The notes under the pieces are model-generated. The model made no database searches. It saw only the letters and a list, made by a program, of their open reading frames with translations, and was not told the DNA's origin. Shown here piece by piece: positions 1 to 10,084 of a DNA stretch of 59,626 bases. Both the position numbers and the translations under genes were made by a program. Source of the DNA: JAKVJE01 sp047722305 (GTDB taxonomy: Bacteria; Actinomycetota; Actinomycetes; Actinomycetales; Microbacteriaceae); assembly GCA_047722305.1 (NCBI GenBank), contig JBDNYM010000007.1:1-59626 (forward strand). Reading direction: 5' to 3'. Positions within the stretch are counted from its first letter, which is position 1. The number at the start of each line of letters is the position of its first letter.

Positions 1-130
1 CCCCCCGCGGGGCCGGCCGACTCCCCCGGTGGCGTTTTTTTGTGCTCCCCGCCGGGGGTCGGGGGGGCGGGGGGCGCGGGGGCCCCCGGGGCCCCGCGTC
101 CTGCTGTGCGGGGGGCAGGCATGAGGTTCG
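1..130. other. G/C-homopolymer low-complexity window start
   Basis: The first 130 bases are almost only G and C, with runs such as a 7-T interruption near 35-41 and long G and C stretches at 61-100. Open frames here are low-complexity and do not resemble a protein. It may be an unreliable sequence end; I see no gene before 253. Confidence 0.6.
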
Positions 131-240
131 CGTCGCCGGCTCAGGGCATCCGCGCAACTCAGGTGTCTCGTCCCCCCGGATCGCGGCAGCCGGGCCCGGA
201 TCCCTTCGACTTCGGCAGGATGTTCTGGGACACCGACGGG

Positions 241-252
241 TAGGCTCAAGGC
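241..252 (+). promoter_or_regulatory. -10 box of a leaderless PspC-protein transcript
   Basis: TAGGCT at 241-246 is followed by six bases and then ATG at 253, so transcription would start at or next to the start codon. No separate Shine-Dalgarno sequence fits. No clear -35 box is visible. Confidence 0.5.
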
Positions 253-438
253 ATGACTACGAGAGAACTGGTTCGACCCCGCCGCGGCCGGGTGATCGCA
301 GGCGTCTGCGCGGCGCTGGCGCATCGTTTCGGCTGGTCCGTCCCGATCGTCCGCCTGGCGGCGGTGCTGAGCTGCCTGCTGCCGGGCCCGCAGCTGATCA
401 TCTACGTCATCCTCTGGCTGCTGATCCCGTCGGAGTGA
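253..438 (+). CDS. PspC-domain small membrane protein
   Basis: This 61-residue protein is essentially one PspC domain: an N-terminal basic stretch, the RGRVIAGVCAALAHRFGW motif, then a hydrophobic helix of about residues 37-58 ending in LWLLIPSE. PspC proteins are membrane-associated partners in phage-shock-type envelope stress responses; free-standing short PspC proteins are common in actinomycetes and their exact role is unclear. It is a single-gene unit closed by a strong terminator and converges on livF. The ATG is chosen because TAGGCT lies six bases upstream, suggesting leaderless translation. Confidence 0.8.
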   Translation: MTTRELVRPRRGRVIAGVCAALAHRFGWSVPIVRLAAVLSCLLPGPQLIIYVILWLLIPSE

Positions 439-446
439 GGGACGGC

Positions 447-481
447 GGAAGCCCCCGGCCCGTCAGGGGCCGAGGGCTTCC
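447..481. terminator. Bidirectional hairpin terminator between pspC-like gene and livF
   Basis: GGAAGCCC pairs with GGGCTTCC, and the inner GGCCC/GGGCC extends the stem around a short GTCA-containing loop. It sits between two convergent genes and is followed by TTC rather than a long T tract. It probably serves both strands. Confidence 0.8.
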
Positions 482-504
482 TTCGATATGCCGTCTGCGA
501 CCGG

Positions 505-2283
<1,779 letters not shown>

Positions 2284-2291
<8 letters not shown>

Positions 2292-3264
2292 TGAAGTAGT
2301 TCTCCGCTTTCTTTCCGAAGATTCCCTGCGGTCTGAAGATCACGAGGAGCATCAAGCCGATGCCGACGAGGATGAACCGGATCTGGCCGGACTGGATGCC
2401 GGAGATCGGCAGGATGGCCAGCGGGGGAGTGGACAGCAGCGTGACCACGCCCTCGGTGAGGATGATGACGACCCAGAAGATCATCGAGCCGACGATCGGC
2501 CCGAACACGGTGGCCGCCCCGCCCAGGAACAGGATGGTCCACAGGAAGAACGTCATCTGCGTCCCGTAGTTATCGGGCTGCATCGAGCGCGGCATGATGT
2601 AGAGCATCCCGGCCACGCCGGCGATGACGCCGCCGAGCACGAGGGCCTGCATCTTGTAGGCGAACACGTTCTTGCCGAGGGCGCGCACCGCATCTTCGTC
2701 CTCGCGGATGCCGCGCACGACGCGGCCCCAGGGGGAGCGCATCAGCAGCCAGACGAGCGCGGCGACGAGGGCGACGATGATCCAGGCGACGATCAGCGTG
2801 AACAGGTCGTTGGCCGAGTACTGGAAGGGGCCGAAGCTGTAGTAGCCGCCGGGCAGCGGGTTGAGGTCGTAGAACTTGGTCTGGAACCCGTTGAGCCCCT
2901 GGGCGCCGCCGGTCCACTTGGTGAGCTCGGGCACCTGCGGCACGAGGCGGACGATCTCGGCGGCGGCGATGGTCACCATGCTGAGGTAGTCGGCGCGCAG
3001 GCGCAGGGTGGGGAAGCCCAGCAGCAGGGCGAACAGCGCGGCCCCGACCAGTCCCATGAGGAAGGCGGCCCAGAGCGGGAAGTTCAGCGTCAGCGTGCTG
3101 ATGGCGAAGAAGTACCCGCCCATGGCCATGAAGGCCGACTGCCCGAAGTTGAGCAGACCGGTGTAGCCGAAGTGGACGGCCAGGCCGATGACGGCCAGCG
3201 CATAGGCGGCGGTGCCGGGGTCGAGGATCTGGCTGATCGCCTGTGAGATGAATGAGAAGTCCAT
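2284..3264 (-). CDS. livM: Branched-chain amino acid-type ABC transporter permease LivM
   Basis: A 326-residue polytopic permease of the LivM family. It begins with a short amphipathic stretch, has hydrophobic segments through the protein, contains NFGQSAFMAMGGYF (the family GQ-A-x-GGY region), a coupling region near SPWGRVVRGIREDEDAVRALG, and ends in IFRPQGIFGKK as LivM proteins do. It would form the channel heterodimer with LivH in the cytoplasmic membrane. It lies 12 bases after livH and overlaps livG by 8 bases. ATG is at 3264, with a purine-rich AGGAAGGGACAG ahead. Confidence 0.93.
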
Positions 3265-3276
3265 GGCTGTCCCTTC

Positions 3277-4662
3277 CTAGCCGATCCGCTGCTGTTTGCC
3301 GAGGAGCCCCTGCGGCCGCACCAGCAGCACGACGATCATGATCAGCAGCGCCATCACGTACTTCAGGTCGGCGGGGATCCATACGGTGGACACGTCCATG
3401 GCCAGCCCGATGATGATCGAGCCGACCAGTGCCCCCCAGGTGGTGCCGAGACCGCCGAGGGTGACTGCGGCGAAGATGAGCAGCAGGATGGAGGCGCCGG
3501 TATCCCAGCGCAGCGTCTGGTAGTAGGCGACGAGGATGCCGGAGACGCCGGCCAGCGCCGCCCCGAGCACCCACACGACGCGGATGACCCGCTCGACGTT
3601 GATGCCGGAGGCTGCGGCCAGGGCCTTGTTGTCGGCCACCGCCCGGGTGGCCTTGCCCATCTTGGTGAAGTTCAGGAACAGCGCGACGGCGACGATCAGC
3701 ACGATGGCGATGATCGAGCCCATCAGGTCCCAGAACCGCAGGTGGATGGGGCCGAGCGAGAGGAACGCCCGGTTGTCGGCCGGCAGCGTCAGGCGGTCGG
3801 GCCCGAAGAGGAAGGCGTAGATGTACCGCAGCGCCAGGGAGAGGCCGATGCTGACGATCATGATCTGCATGAGTCCGACGTGCCGTCTTCGCAGCGGGCG
3901 CCAGAGCGCGGCGTCCTGTACCCAGCCGAAGGCGCCGCCGAGGACGAGCGCCAGGATGAGGCCGAGCCAGCCGGGCCAGCCGAGGACCGAGCAGAAGACG
4001 TAGCCGACGAAGGCGCCGAAGGTGACCAGCTCACCGTGGGCGAAGTTGTTCAGGCCGGTGGTGCCGTAGATCAGCGAGATGCCGATCGAGGCGAGCGCGA
4101 GCAGCAGTCCGAAGGTGAGGCCGGTGCCGATCTTGGGCAGCAGCTGGTTCATGAACGACTGCGGGTGGCTGCTCGATGAGCCGCTGCCGGAGGCCGACCC
4201 CGCCTTCGAGGGCGCGGCGCTGGCCAGCGGCGTCGGCGAGACGCTCGCCACCGTGCCGCCGGTGACCAGCGGCACCCCGATGTTCTGGGGGGAGATGCTG
4301 CCGACCGTGCTGCGCAGGGTGGGGTTCTGCTCGGGGCCGATGCCGGCCGGCATGCCGGCCGGGGAGAAGTAGACGGCGAACTTGCCCTTCTGGGTGAGAT
4401 GCACGTTGGCCTTGCCGGTGGCGTCCGTCGTGGCGTTGTGGGTCTTGTTGGCCCCGTCCATCACGGTGATCTGGGCGCCGGCGACCGGCTGCTGGTCGTG
4501 AGTGACGGTGATGATGACGTCGATGCCGCTGGCCGCATGAGCCGGGGCGGACTGGCCGACGGCGACCCCGAACAGCGCCAGGAACGCGACCGCGACGAGG
4601 ATGAGCCATCGCGGCAGCGATCCCAGTGCGGCGACTGGGCTGGTATGGGAACGTGCGCTCAC
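3277..4662 (-). CDS. livH: LivH permease with N-terminal secreted domain
   Basis: A 461-residue protein, much longer than a normal LivH (about 290-310). A hydrophobic export segment at about residues 17-42 (ending QSAPAHA) is followed by a carboxypeptidase-regulatory/Ig-like beta domain at about 43-125 (DVIITVTHDQQPVAGAQITV), a Ser/Ala/Gly-rich linker, then the permease from about residue 165 (SIGISLIYGTTGLNNFAHGE, the LivH signature). The GTG start is chosen because GGGAGG lies six bases upstream and the export segment follows at once. The extra domain should face outward, where it could contact a binding protein or the wall. First gene of livHMGF, divergent from guaB. Confidence 0.88.
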   Translation of the reverse strand: MSARSHTSPVAALGSLPRWLILVAVAFLALFGVAVGQSAPAHAASGIDVIITVTHDQQPVAGAQITVMDGANKTHNATTDATGKANVHLTQKGKFAVYFSPAGMPAGIGPEQNPTLRSTVGSISPQNIGVPLVTGGTVASVSPTPLASAAPSKAGSASGSGSSSSHPQSFMNQLLPKIGTGLTFGLLLALASIGISLIYGTTGLNNFAHGELVTFGAFVGYVFCSVLGWPGWLGLILALVLGGAFGWVQDAALWRPLRRRHVGLMQIMIVSIGLSLALRYIYAFLFGPDRLTLPADNRAFLSLGPIHLRFWDLMGSIIAIVLIVAVALFLNFTKMGKATRAVADNKALAAASGINVERVIRVVWVLGAALAGVSGILVAYYQTLRWDTGASILLLIFAAVTLGGLGTTWGALVGSIIIGLAMDVSTVWIPADLKYVMALLIMIVVLLVRPQGLLGKQQRIG

Positions 4663-4717
4663 GTGGGTCCTCCCGTGGTTCTTGCAGACCGGTCTCCCGG
4701 TTGCCATGCAGAGCGCA

Positions 4718-4723
4718 AATTTA
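4718..4723 (-). promoter_or_regulatory. Candidate -10 box of livHMGF
   Basis: On the minus strand TAAATT lies about 55 bases upstream of the livH GTG, inside the only A/T-rich patch of the livH-guaB interval. No good -35 match is seen. Confidence 0.35.
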
Positions 4724-4754
4724 CCGAGCAGGTGTGTCCGTTGTGTTACGGGCC

Positions 4755-4776
4755 CCCAACCGACCAGCCGGTTGGG
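4755..4776. repeat. Perfect 8-bp inverted repeat in the livH-guaB intergenic region
   Basis: CCCAACCG and CGGTTGGG flank a six-base loop. It lies about 60 bases before the guaB -10 box and between two divergent genes, so it may be an operator or a transcribed hairpin. No T tract follows. Confidence 0.55.
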
Positions 4777-4834
4777 AGGGCACCGCACCCGAGCCGCCCG
4801 CCCATCCTCGGCCCGTCGCCGGCCGCGCCCGGCG

Positions 4835-4840
4835 TAGACT
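4835..4840 (+). promoter_or_regulatory. Candidate -10 box of guaB
   Basis: TAGACT lies 26 bases before the guaB ATG. The expected transcript would have a short leader carrying GAGAGG as ribosome binding site. Confidence 0.45.
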
Positions 4841-4866
4841 GAGACTCCGCGCCGAGAGAGGATGCC

Positions 4867-6369
4867 ATGCCCCACGATCCGTTCGAGTTCACCGGTCTGA
4901 CCTATGACGATGTGCTCCTCATGCCGGGGCCGACGGACGTCATTCCCAGCCAGGTCAGCACCCGCAGCCGGCTGACCCGGCACATCGAGCTGAACGTCCC
5001 CATCCTCTCCGCCGCCATGGACACCGTGACCGAGTCGCGGATGGCCATCGCCCTGGCCCGGCAGGGCGGGATCGGCATCCTGCACCGCAACCTCTCGATC
5101 GAGGACCAGGCCCACCAGGTCGACCTGGTGAAGCGCTCCGAGGCGGGCATGATCACCGACCCGATCTCGACCACGCCCGAGACGACCGTCGCCGAGGTCG
5201 ATCGGATGTGCGCCACCTACAAGATCTCCGGCGCCCCCGTCGTGGACGCCGACGGCCGCCTGGTGGGCATCGTCACCAATCGCGACATGCGCTGGGTCTC
5301 GCGCGAACTGGCCGCGACCACCACTGTCGGCGAGATCATGACCCGCGAGCACCTCATCACCGCCGCCCCCGGCGTCAGCCGGGAGGAGGCCTACCGCATC
5401 TTCGCCCGCACGAAGGTCGAGAAGCTGCCGCTGGTCGATGCCGACGGGCGCCTCACGGGGCTCATCACGGTGAAGGACTTCGACAAGACCGATCGCTATC
5501 CGCGGGCCACCAAAGACGAGACCGGCCGGCTCCGCGTGGGCGCCGCCATCGGCTTCTACGGCGAGGCGTATAAGCGCGCCATGACGCTCATCGAGGCCGG
5601 CGTCGACGTGATCGTGGTCGACACCGCCAACGGCGAGGCCAAGGGCGAGCTCGACATCATCGCCAAGCTCAAGGCCGAGCCGTCCGCCGCCGGCGTCGAC
5701 ATCATCGGCGGCAACGTGGCCACCCGCTCCGGCGCGCAGGCCCTGATCGACGCGGGCGCCGACGCCGTGAAGGTGGGAGTAGGGCCCGGGTCGATCTGCA
5801 CCACCCGCATCGTGGCCGGGGTGGGCGTCCCCCAGATCTCCGCCCTGGCCGAGGCCGCGAAGGCCTGCGGGCCGGCGAACATCCCGCTCATCGCCGACGG
5901 CGGGCTGCAGTACTCGGGCGACATCGCCAAGGCCTTCGTAGCCGGGGCCGACACCGTCATGCTCGGGTCCCTGCTGGCCGGCTGCGACGAGAGCCCCGGG
6001 GAGCTCGTGTTCGAGCACGGCAAGCAGTTCAAGTACTACCGCGGGATGGGGTCGCTCGGCGCCATGCAGACGCGCGGCAAGAAGACGAGCTACTCCCGCG
6101 ACCGCTACTTCCAGGCCGACGTCCCCACCGACGACAAGCTCATCCCCGAGGGCATCGAGGGCGAGGTGCCCTATCGGGGGCCTGTCGAGGCCGTGGTCTA
6201 CCAGCTGGTCGGCGGGCTGCGCCAGTCCATGTTCTATGTGGGCGCCCACGACGTCCACGAGCTCAAGGAGAACGGGCGCTTCGTGCGCATCACCACCGCC
6301 GGGCTCAAGGAAAGCCATCCGCACGACGTGCAGATGGTGATCGAGGCCCCCAACTACCACCGGCACTGA
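4867..6369 (+). CDS. guaB: Inosine-5'-monophosphate dehydrogenase GuaB
   Basis: This 500-residue enzyme oxidises IMP to XMP with NAD+, the committed step of guanine nucleotide synthesis. A TIM barrel is split by two CBS domains at about residues 95-212. The catalytic loop GVGPGSICTTR carries Cys at about residue 311, followed by IADGGLQYSGDIAKA (phosphate site) and the mobile flap around YRGMGSLGAMQ and GIEGEVPYRG. Length and motifs are normal. GAGAGG lies seven bases before the ATG. The product feeds GuaA at 11.2 kb, and the guaB3 paralogue follows 54 bases downstream. Confidence 0.97.
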   Translation: MPHDPFEFTGLTYDDVLLMPGPTDVIPSQVSTRSRLTRHIELNVPILSAAMDTVTESRMAIALARQGGIGILHRNLSIEDQAHQVDLVKRSEAGMITDPISTTPETTVAEVDRMCATYKISGAPVVDADGRLVGIVTNRDMRWVSRELAATTTVGEIMTREHLITAAPGVSREEAYRIFARTKVEKLPLVDADGRLTGLITVKDFDKTDRYPRATKDETGRLRVGAAIGFYGEAYKRAMTLIEAGVDVIVVDTANGEAKGELDIIAKLKAEPSAAGVDIIGGNVATRSGAQALIDAGADAVKVGVGPGSICTTRIVAGVGVPQISALAEAAKACGPANIPLIADGGLQYSGDIAKAFVAGADTVMLGSLLAGCDESPGELVFEHGKQFKYYRGMGSLGAMQTRGKKTSYSRDRYFQADVPTDDKLIPEGIEGEVPYRGPVEAVVYQLVGGLRQSMFYVGAHDVHELKENGRFVRITTAGLKESHPHDVQMVIEAPNYHRH

Positions 6370-6404
6370 TTCACACCGGCATCACGTATTTGCACCGGCA
6401 CTGA
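6358..6404 (+). repeat. Short direct repeats spanning the guaB stop codon
   Basis: CACCGGCACTGA, the last codons and stop of guaB (6358-6369), is repeated exactly at 6393-6404, with a related CACCGGCATCA at 6374-6384 between them. It looks like a small local duplication in the guaB-guaB3 spacer. Confidence 0.6.
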
Positions 6405-6423
6405 GACCGGGGAAGGCACAGGC

Positions 6424-7548
6424 ATGGAGGAGATCCACCAGATCGGCGTCTCGAAGAACGGGCGCGTCGGCTACGGGTTCAGCGATATCGCAGTGGTGCC
6501 CCAGCGGCGCACGCGCGACCCCGAAGACGCCTCGACGCAGTGGACGATCGACGCGTACCAGTTCGACATCCCGGTGGTCGGGGCGCCCATGGACTCGGTG
6601 ATGTCCCCGGAGACCGCGATCAAGCTCGGCCGGCTGGGCGGGCTGGGCGTGCTCGACCTGGAGGGGCTCTGGACGCGCTACGAGGACCCGACGGCGGCGT
6701 TCGAGCGCATCCGCAACGCCTCGCCGGAGGACGCCACCGGCGTGCTGCAGGAGGTGTACGCCGAACCGATCAGGCCCGAGCTCATCACCGCCCGTCTGGC
6801 GCAGATCCGCGAGGCCGGGGTCACCGTCGCCGGTGCCCTGTCGCCCCAGCGGACCCAGCAGTTCTCCCAGACCGTGCTCGACGCGGGCGTCGACCTGTTC
6901 GTCATCCGCGGCACCACGGTGTCGGCCGAGCACGTCTCGACCGCCCACGAGCCGCTGAACCTCAAGAAGTTCATCTACGAGCTGGACGTCCCCGTGATCG
7001 TGGGCGGTGCCGCCACCTACACCGCGGCGCTGCACCTGATGCGCACGGGTGCTGCAGGCGTGCTCGCCGGGTTCGGCGGCGGGGCGGCGTCGCAGTCGCT
7101 GCGCACCCTCGGCCTGCGCGTCCCCATGGCCACCGCCATCGCCGACGTGGCCGGGGCCCGCCGCGACTACATGGACGAGTCGGGCGGGCGCTATGTGCAC
7201 GTCATCGCCGACGGGTCGCTCAGCACCGGCGGCGACATCGCCAAGGCCATCGCCTGCGGGGCCGATGCCGTCATGCTCGGTACCGCCCTGGCGCGCGCCG
7301 AGGAGGCGCAGGGCGGCGGCTGGCACTGGGGCGCGGAGAGCCGCCACCCCAGCCTGCCGCGGGGCCGCCGGGTGCAGGTGGGGACGGTCGGGACGCTGGA
7401 GCAAGTCCTGGAGGGGCCGTCGCACCAGGCCGACGGGCTCACCAACCTGATGGGGTCGCTGCGCAAGTCGATGAGCACGTGCGGCTTCACCGATCTCAAG
7501 GAGTTCCAGAAGGTCGACGTCGTCCTGTCGCACTACGAGAAGGGCTGA
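6424..7548 (+). CDS. guaB3: GuaB3 family IMP dehydrogenase-related protein
   Basis: A 374-residue member of the GuaB3 branch, the CBS-less IMP dehydrogenase relatives found beside guaB in actinomycetes. It keeps the barrel and phosphate-binding motifs (VIADGSLSTGGDIAKAIACG, VMLGTALA), and the ending around LEGPSHQADGLTNLMG and LKEFQKVDVV is typical of the branch. Where GuaB has the catalytic Cys loop this protein reads AGFGGGAASQSLR, without Cys, so ordinary IMPDH activity is doubtful. Cyanobacterial GuaB3 has been reported to have IMPDH activity, as I recall, but the actinobacterial role is unsettled. It probably shares a transcript with guaB; the ATG at 6424 follows GGGGAAGG. Confidence 0.9.
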   Translation: MEEIHQIGVSKNGRVGYGFSDIAVVPQRRTRDPEDASTQWTIDAYQFDIPVVGAPMDSVMSPETAIKLGRLGGLGVLDLEGLWTRYEDPTAAFERIRNASPEDATGVLQEVYAEPIRPELITARLAQIREAGVTVAGALSPQRTQQFSQTVLDAGVDLFVIRGTTVSAEHVSTAHEPLNLKKFIYELDVPVIVGGAATYTAALHLMRTGAAGVLAGFGGGAASQSLRTLGLRVPMATAIADVAGARRDYMDESGGRYVHVIADGSLSTGGDIAKAIACGADAVMLGTALARAEEAQGGGWHWGAESRHPSLPRGRRVQVGTVGTLEQVLEGPSHQADGLTNLMGSLRKSMSTCGFTDLKEFQKVDVVLSHYEKG

Positions 7549-7617
7549 GCCGGCCCGAGCGCTGGACCCGGCCTGGGGCTGAGCCCGATCGCCCAGGGGA
7601 TGCGGAGGCGGCTCCGG

Positions 7618-7623
7618 TACCCT
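7618..7623 (+). promoter_or_regulatory. Candidate -10 box of the antiporter operon
   Basis: TACCCT lies 38 bases before the ATG of the TrkA-C protein, with AGGAAGG between them as ribosome binding site. Confidence 0.35.
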
Positions 7624-7661
7624 CACGGTGCGACCAGGCGACGATCAGGAAGGGTACAGCG

Positions 7662-8210
7662 ATGGCCGAACTCAAGCGGGTGACACTCCCCGGTGTCGGG
7701 GTGATGCATCTCATGCATCTGGACGCGGGCGGACAGGTGGGGGTGATCTCGCATCGCAGCGGGGTCGTCGACCTGGTGACGCTGTCCGACGACGACGAGG
7801 ACCGCTGCACCAAGACCACGCTGCGGCTCGACGAAGACGAATCCCACACGGTCGCGGAGCTGCTGGGCGGCACCGACGTCACCGAGAGCCTCGACAACCT
7901 GCGCATCCTGCCCGGCCTGAGCATCGACTGGTACACGGTCGACGCCGGCGACCACATCGAGGACGAGCCGCTCGGCTCGCTGCCCGAATTCGGCGTGTTC
8001 GGCGTCACCGTGGTGGCAGTGGTGCGCGACGGGCAGGCCTCCCCGGCGCCCGCCCCCGACTTCGTGGTGCATGCCGACGACACGCTCATCCTGGCCGGCA
8101 CCCCGGTGCGGGTGCGCAAGTGCTTCGACTACTACCGCGTCGGCACCCTCGACATCCCCCCGAAGACGGGCACCATCCGGACGATCGATCCCACTCCGCC
8201 CGAAGAGTAG
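7662..8210 (+). CDS. TrkA-C (KhtT-like) regulatory subunit of cation/proton antiporter
   Basis: A 182-residue soluble protein. Its C-terminal half (about residues 95-165: PEFGVFGVTVVAVVRDG, VVHADDTLILAGTPVRVRK) is a TrkA-C/RCK-C ligand-binding domain. Bacterial KhtT proteins use this domain to bind nucleotides and gate a membrane partner. The N-terminal half has a KhtT-like arrangement with many acidic residues. The next gene, seven bases on, is a CPA2 antiporter, so the pair matches KhtT-KhtU: probable K+ (or cation)/H+ efflux controlled by this subunit. ATG 7662 is set by AGGAAGG eight bases upstream. Confidence 0.85.
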   Translation: MAELKRVTLPGVGVMHLMHLDAGGQVGVISHRSGVVDLVTLSDDDEDRCTKTTLRLDEDESHTVAELLGGTDVTESLDNLRILPGLSIDWYTVDAGDHIEDEPLGSLPEFGVFGVTVVAVVRDGQASPAPAPDFVVHADDTLILAGTPVRVRKCFDYYRVGTLDIPPKTGTIRTIDPTPPEE

Positions 8211-8217
8211 GCCGCGC

Positions 8218-9426
8218 ATGCCACTCGGTACGGAGCTGATTCTGCTGGGCCTGCTGCTGGCCGTCTCGTGGCTGGTGGCCAAGGCGGTGGCGCGGCTGGG
8301 CGTCCCGGCCATCCCGGTGTACATGCTGGTCGGCGTGCTGTTCTCGGAGAGCTTCGGGGTGTTCCCGCTCGCCGTCGAATACACGCACACCGTCGAGCTG
8401 CTGGGGGTGTTCGGGCTGGTGCTGCTGCTGTTCAACCTCGGCGTCGAGTTCGACCAGGACGCCTTCTACGGCAGCATGGGACGCCTGCTGGTGGCCGGCG
8501 GGTCGTACGTCCTGTTGAACATGGGCGTCGGGCTCGCGTTCGGCTTCGCGCTGGGCTGGGGGACGCGCGAGGCGCTTATCGTCGCGGGCATGACCGCCAC
8601 CAGCTCGTCGGCGATCGTCACCAAGCTGCTCATCGAACTGCACCGCCTGCCCAACCGCGAGACCCCGCTGGTGCTCGGGGTCACCGTCATCGAAGACGTC
8701 TTCATCGCGATCTACCTGGCGATCGTGGGCGTCGCGCTCGGCGGGGCCACCGACCCGTGGACGGTCACCTGGGAGCTGCTGGTCGCCTTCGCCTTCATCT
8801 TCGCCATGTTCGCCCTGGCGCGCTACGCCGGGCCGATCGTCGGCAAGCTGCTCGCCACTCGCGATGTGGAGCTGCTGACCGTGCTGGTGTTCGGGGTGAT
8901 GCTGGTGTTCGCCGGCATCGGCGAGCACCTGGGGGTCACCGACGCGATCGGGGCCTTCCTCGCCGGCCTCCTGCTCGGCGCGACTGGCATGCGGCGCAAG
9001 ATCGAGCACGTGGCGATCCCGCTGCGCGACGTGTTCGGCGCGTTCTTCTTCATCGGCTTCGGGCTCAGTCTGGATGTGACCTCGTTCGGGCCCGTGCTCT
9101 GGCCGGTGATCCTCGCCGTGGCCATGACCGTCGTGCTGAATCTCGTGGCCGGGCAGATCGTGGCCCGACTGCAGGGGCTGGGCTTCCGGGCCGGGCTCAA
9201 CGCCGGGGCCATCCTGCTCAACCGGGGCGAGTTCGCGCTCATCCTCGCCGCCATCGCGGCCGCGGCCGGCCTCGACCAGCGGGTGGTCGCCTTCGGCGGC
9301 CTGTACGTGCTGATCATGGCGCTGCTGGGCCCGGTGCTCACGCGCTTCTCGGACCGGGTCGGCGCCGGCCTCGGGGCGCGGCGCCAGAGCCGGCGCCCCC
9401 TCGACCAGGGCGGGCTGGTGGAGTGA
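8218..9426 (+). CDS. CPA2 family cation:proton antiporter (KhtU/KefB-like)
   Basis: A 402-residue membrane protein with about a dozen hydrophobic segments and the sodium/hydrogen exchanger fold of the KefB/KhtU branch of CPA2. Recognisable pieces are LLLLFNLGVEFD, the discontinuous-helix region GMTATSSSAIVTKLL, TVIEDVFIAIYLA with the conserved Asp, and AGAILLNRGEFALILA. It lacks a C-terminal TrkA-N domain; the separate TrkA-C protein encoded just upstream supplies control instead. The likely role is cation efflux for pH or osmotic balance. The exact ion cannot be read from sequence. Confidence 0.9.
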   Translation: MPLGTELILLGLLLAVSWLVAKAVARLGVPAIPVYMLVGVLFSESFGVFPLAVEYTHTVELLGVFGLVLLLFNLGVEFDQDAFYGSMGRLLVAGGSYVLLNMGVGLAFGFALGWGTREALIVAGMTATSSSAIVTKLLIELHRLPNRETPLVLGVTVIEDVFIAIYLAIVGVALGGATDPWTVTWELLVAFAFIFAMFALARYAGPIVGKLLATRDVELLTVLVFGVMLVFAGIGEHLGVTDAIGAFLAGLLLGATGMRRKIEHVAIPLRDVFGAFFFIGFGLSLDVTSFGPVLWPVILAVAMTVVLNLVAGQIVARLQGLGFRAGLNAGAILLNRGEFALILAAIAAAAGLDQRVVAFGGLYVLIMALLGPVLTRFSDRVGAGLGARRQSRRPLDQGGLVE

Positions 9427-9503
9427 ACGGCGGCCGGAGAACTGCCGGACGCGCATCCGCGCCGGGGAGGCGCCCCCGCCCCCGGGCGGGGGTTAGGGGA
9501 CCA

Positions 9504-9557
9504 CCGCCCCCGTGCCCCCCCCCCCCCGGGGGGGGGGGGGGGTGGCACGGGGGGCGG
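9504..9557. repeat. Extreme G/C palindrome: C13-G15 core with matching flanks
   Basis: A run of 13 C (9515-9527) abuts a run of 15 G (9528-9542). The flanks CCGCCCCCGTGCC (9504-9516) and GGCACGGGGGGCGG (9544-9557) are inverted copies with one indel. The whole segment could fold into a hairpin with arms of about 25 bp. It could act as a terminator after the antiporter gene, but homopolymers of this kind also mark assembly errors. No gene is supported in 9427-9660. Confidence 0.7.
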
Positions 9558-9661
9558 ATCACCGCCGGCCGGCGCCCCCGCGCGGGGGCGGCGCCGCGGC
9601 CGCGGCGCTGCTTTTCGTCACGAACGGCTCCGTGACCGGCGAGCCTCCTAGGATGGTGGCT

Positions 9662-10018
9662 GTGTTCGACATCAACGGCTCGGAGTTCGTCCTGCTTCTG
9701 CTGGTCGTCGTCGTGGTCATCGGTCCCCGGCGGCTGCCGGGCTACGCGCAGCGGTTCGGCCGGTTCGTGCGGGTGGTGGTGCATCAGCTCAGCGAAGCCA
9801 AGCGCCGGGTCGACGACGAGTTCTCCGCCGACGGCGAGCCGTTGCATTGGGAGGATTACGATCCCCGCAAGTACGACCCCCGACGGATCGTGAAGGATGC
9901 CTTCGCCGAGGAGCAGCGCCGGGAGTCCGAGCACGCTGAGACCCAGCCGTCGGAGCCGGCGTCCGCGGAACCGGCCCGAGTCAATACTGTGCCTGCTGCC
10001 GCCGAATCGCAGGGATGA
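9662..10018 (+). CDS. tatB: Sec-independent translocase subunit TatB
   Basis: A 118-residue TatA/B-family protein. It opens with FDINGSEF, closely matching the TatB N-terminus with its transmembrane Glu, then an N-terminal helix (about 9-24), the GPRRLPG hinge and an amphipathic helix, followed by a charged tail. TatB forms the twin-arginine receptor with TatC. The GTG at 9662 gives the family-typical N-terminus with AGGATGG just ahead; ATG 9653 would add three residues. First gene of tatB-tatA-tatC. Confidence 0.85.
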   Translation: MFDINGSEFVLLLLVVVVVIGPRRLPGYAQRFGRFVRVVVHQLSEAKRRVDDEFSADGEPLHWEDYDPRKYDPRRIVKDAFAEEQRRESEHAETQPSEPASAEPARVNTVPAAAESQG

Positions 10019-10084
10019 TCGACCGCCGGCAGAGACGGAAACCATGAGAGCAAACGAAGACTCGACCCAGAGGAGTGTGCGACG

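Noticed and set aside
3277..6366. A 1029-codon minus-strand frame spanning livH and guaB
   Set aside because: The part over guaB is the antisense shadow of a clear IMP dehydrogenase; only 3277-4662 has LivH content and a proper start.
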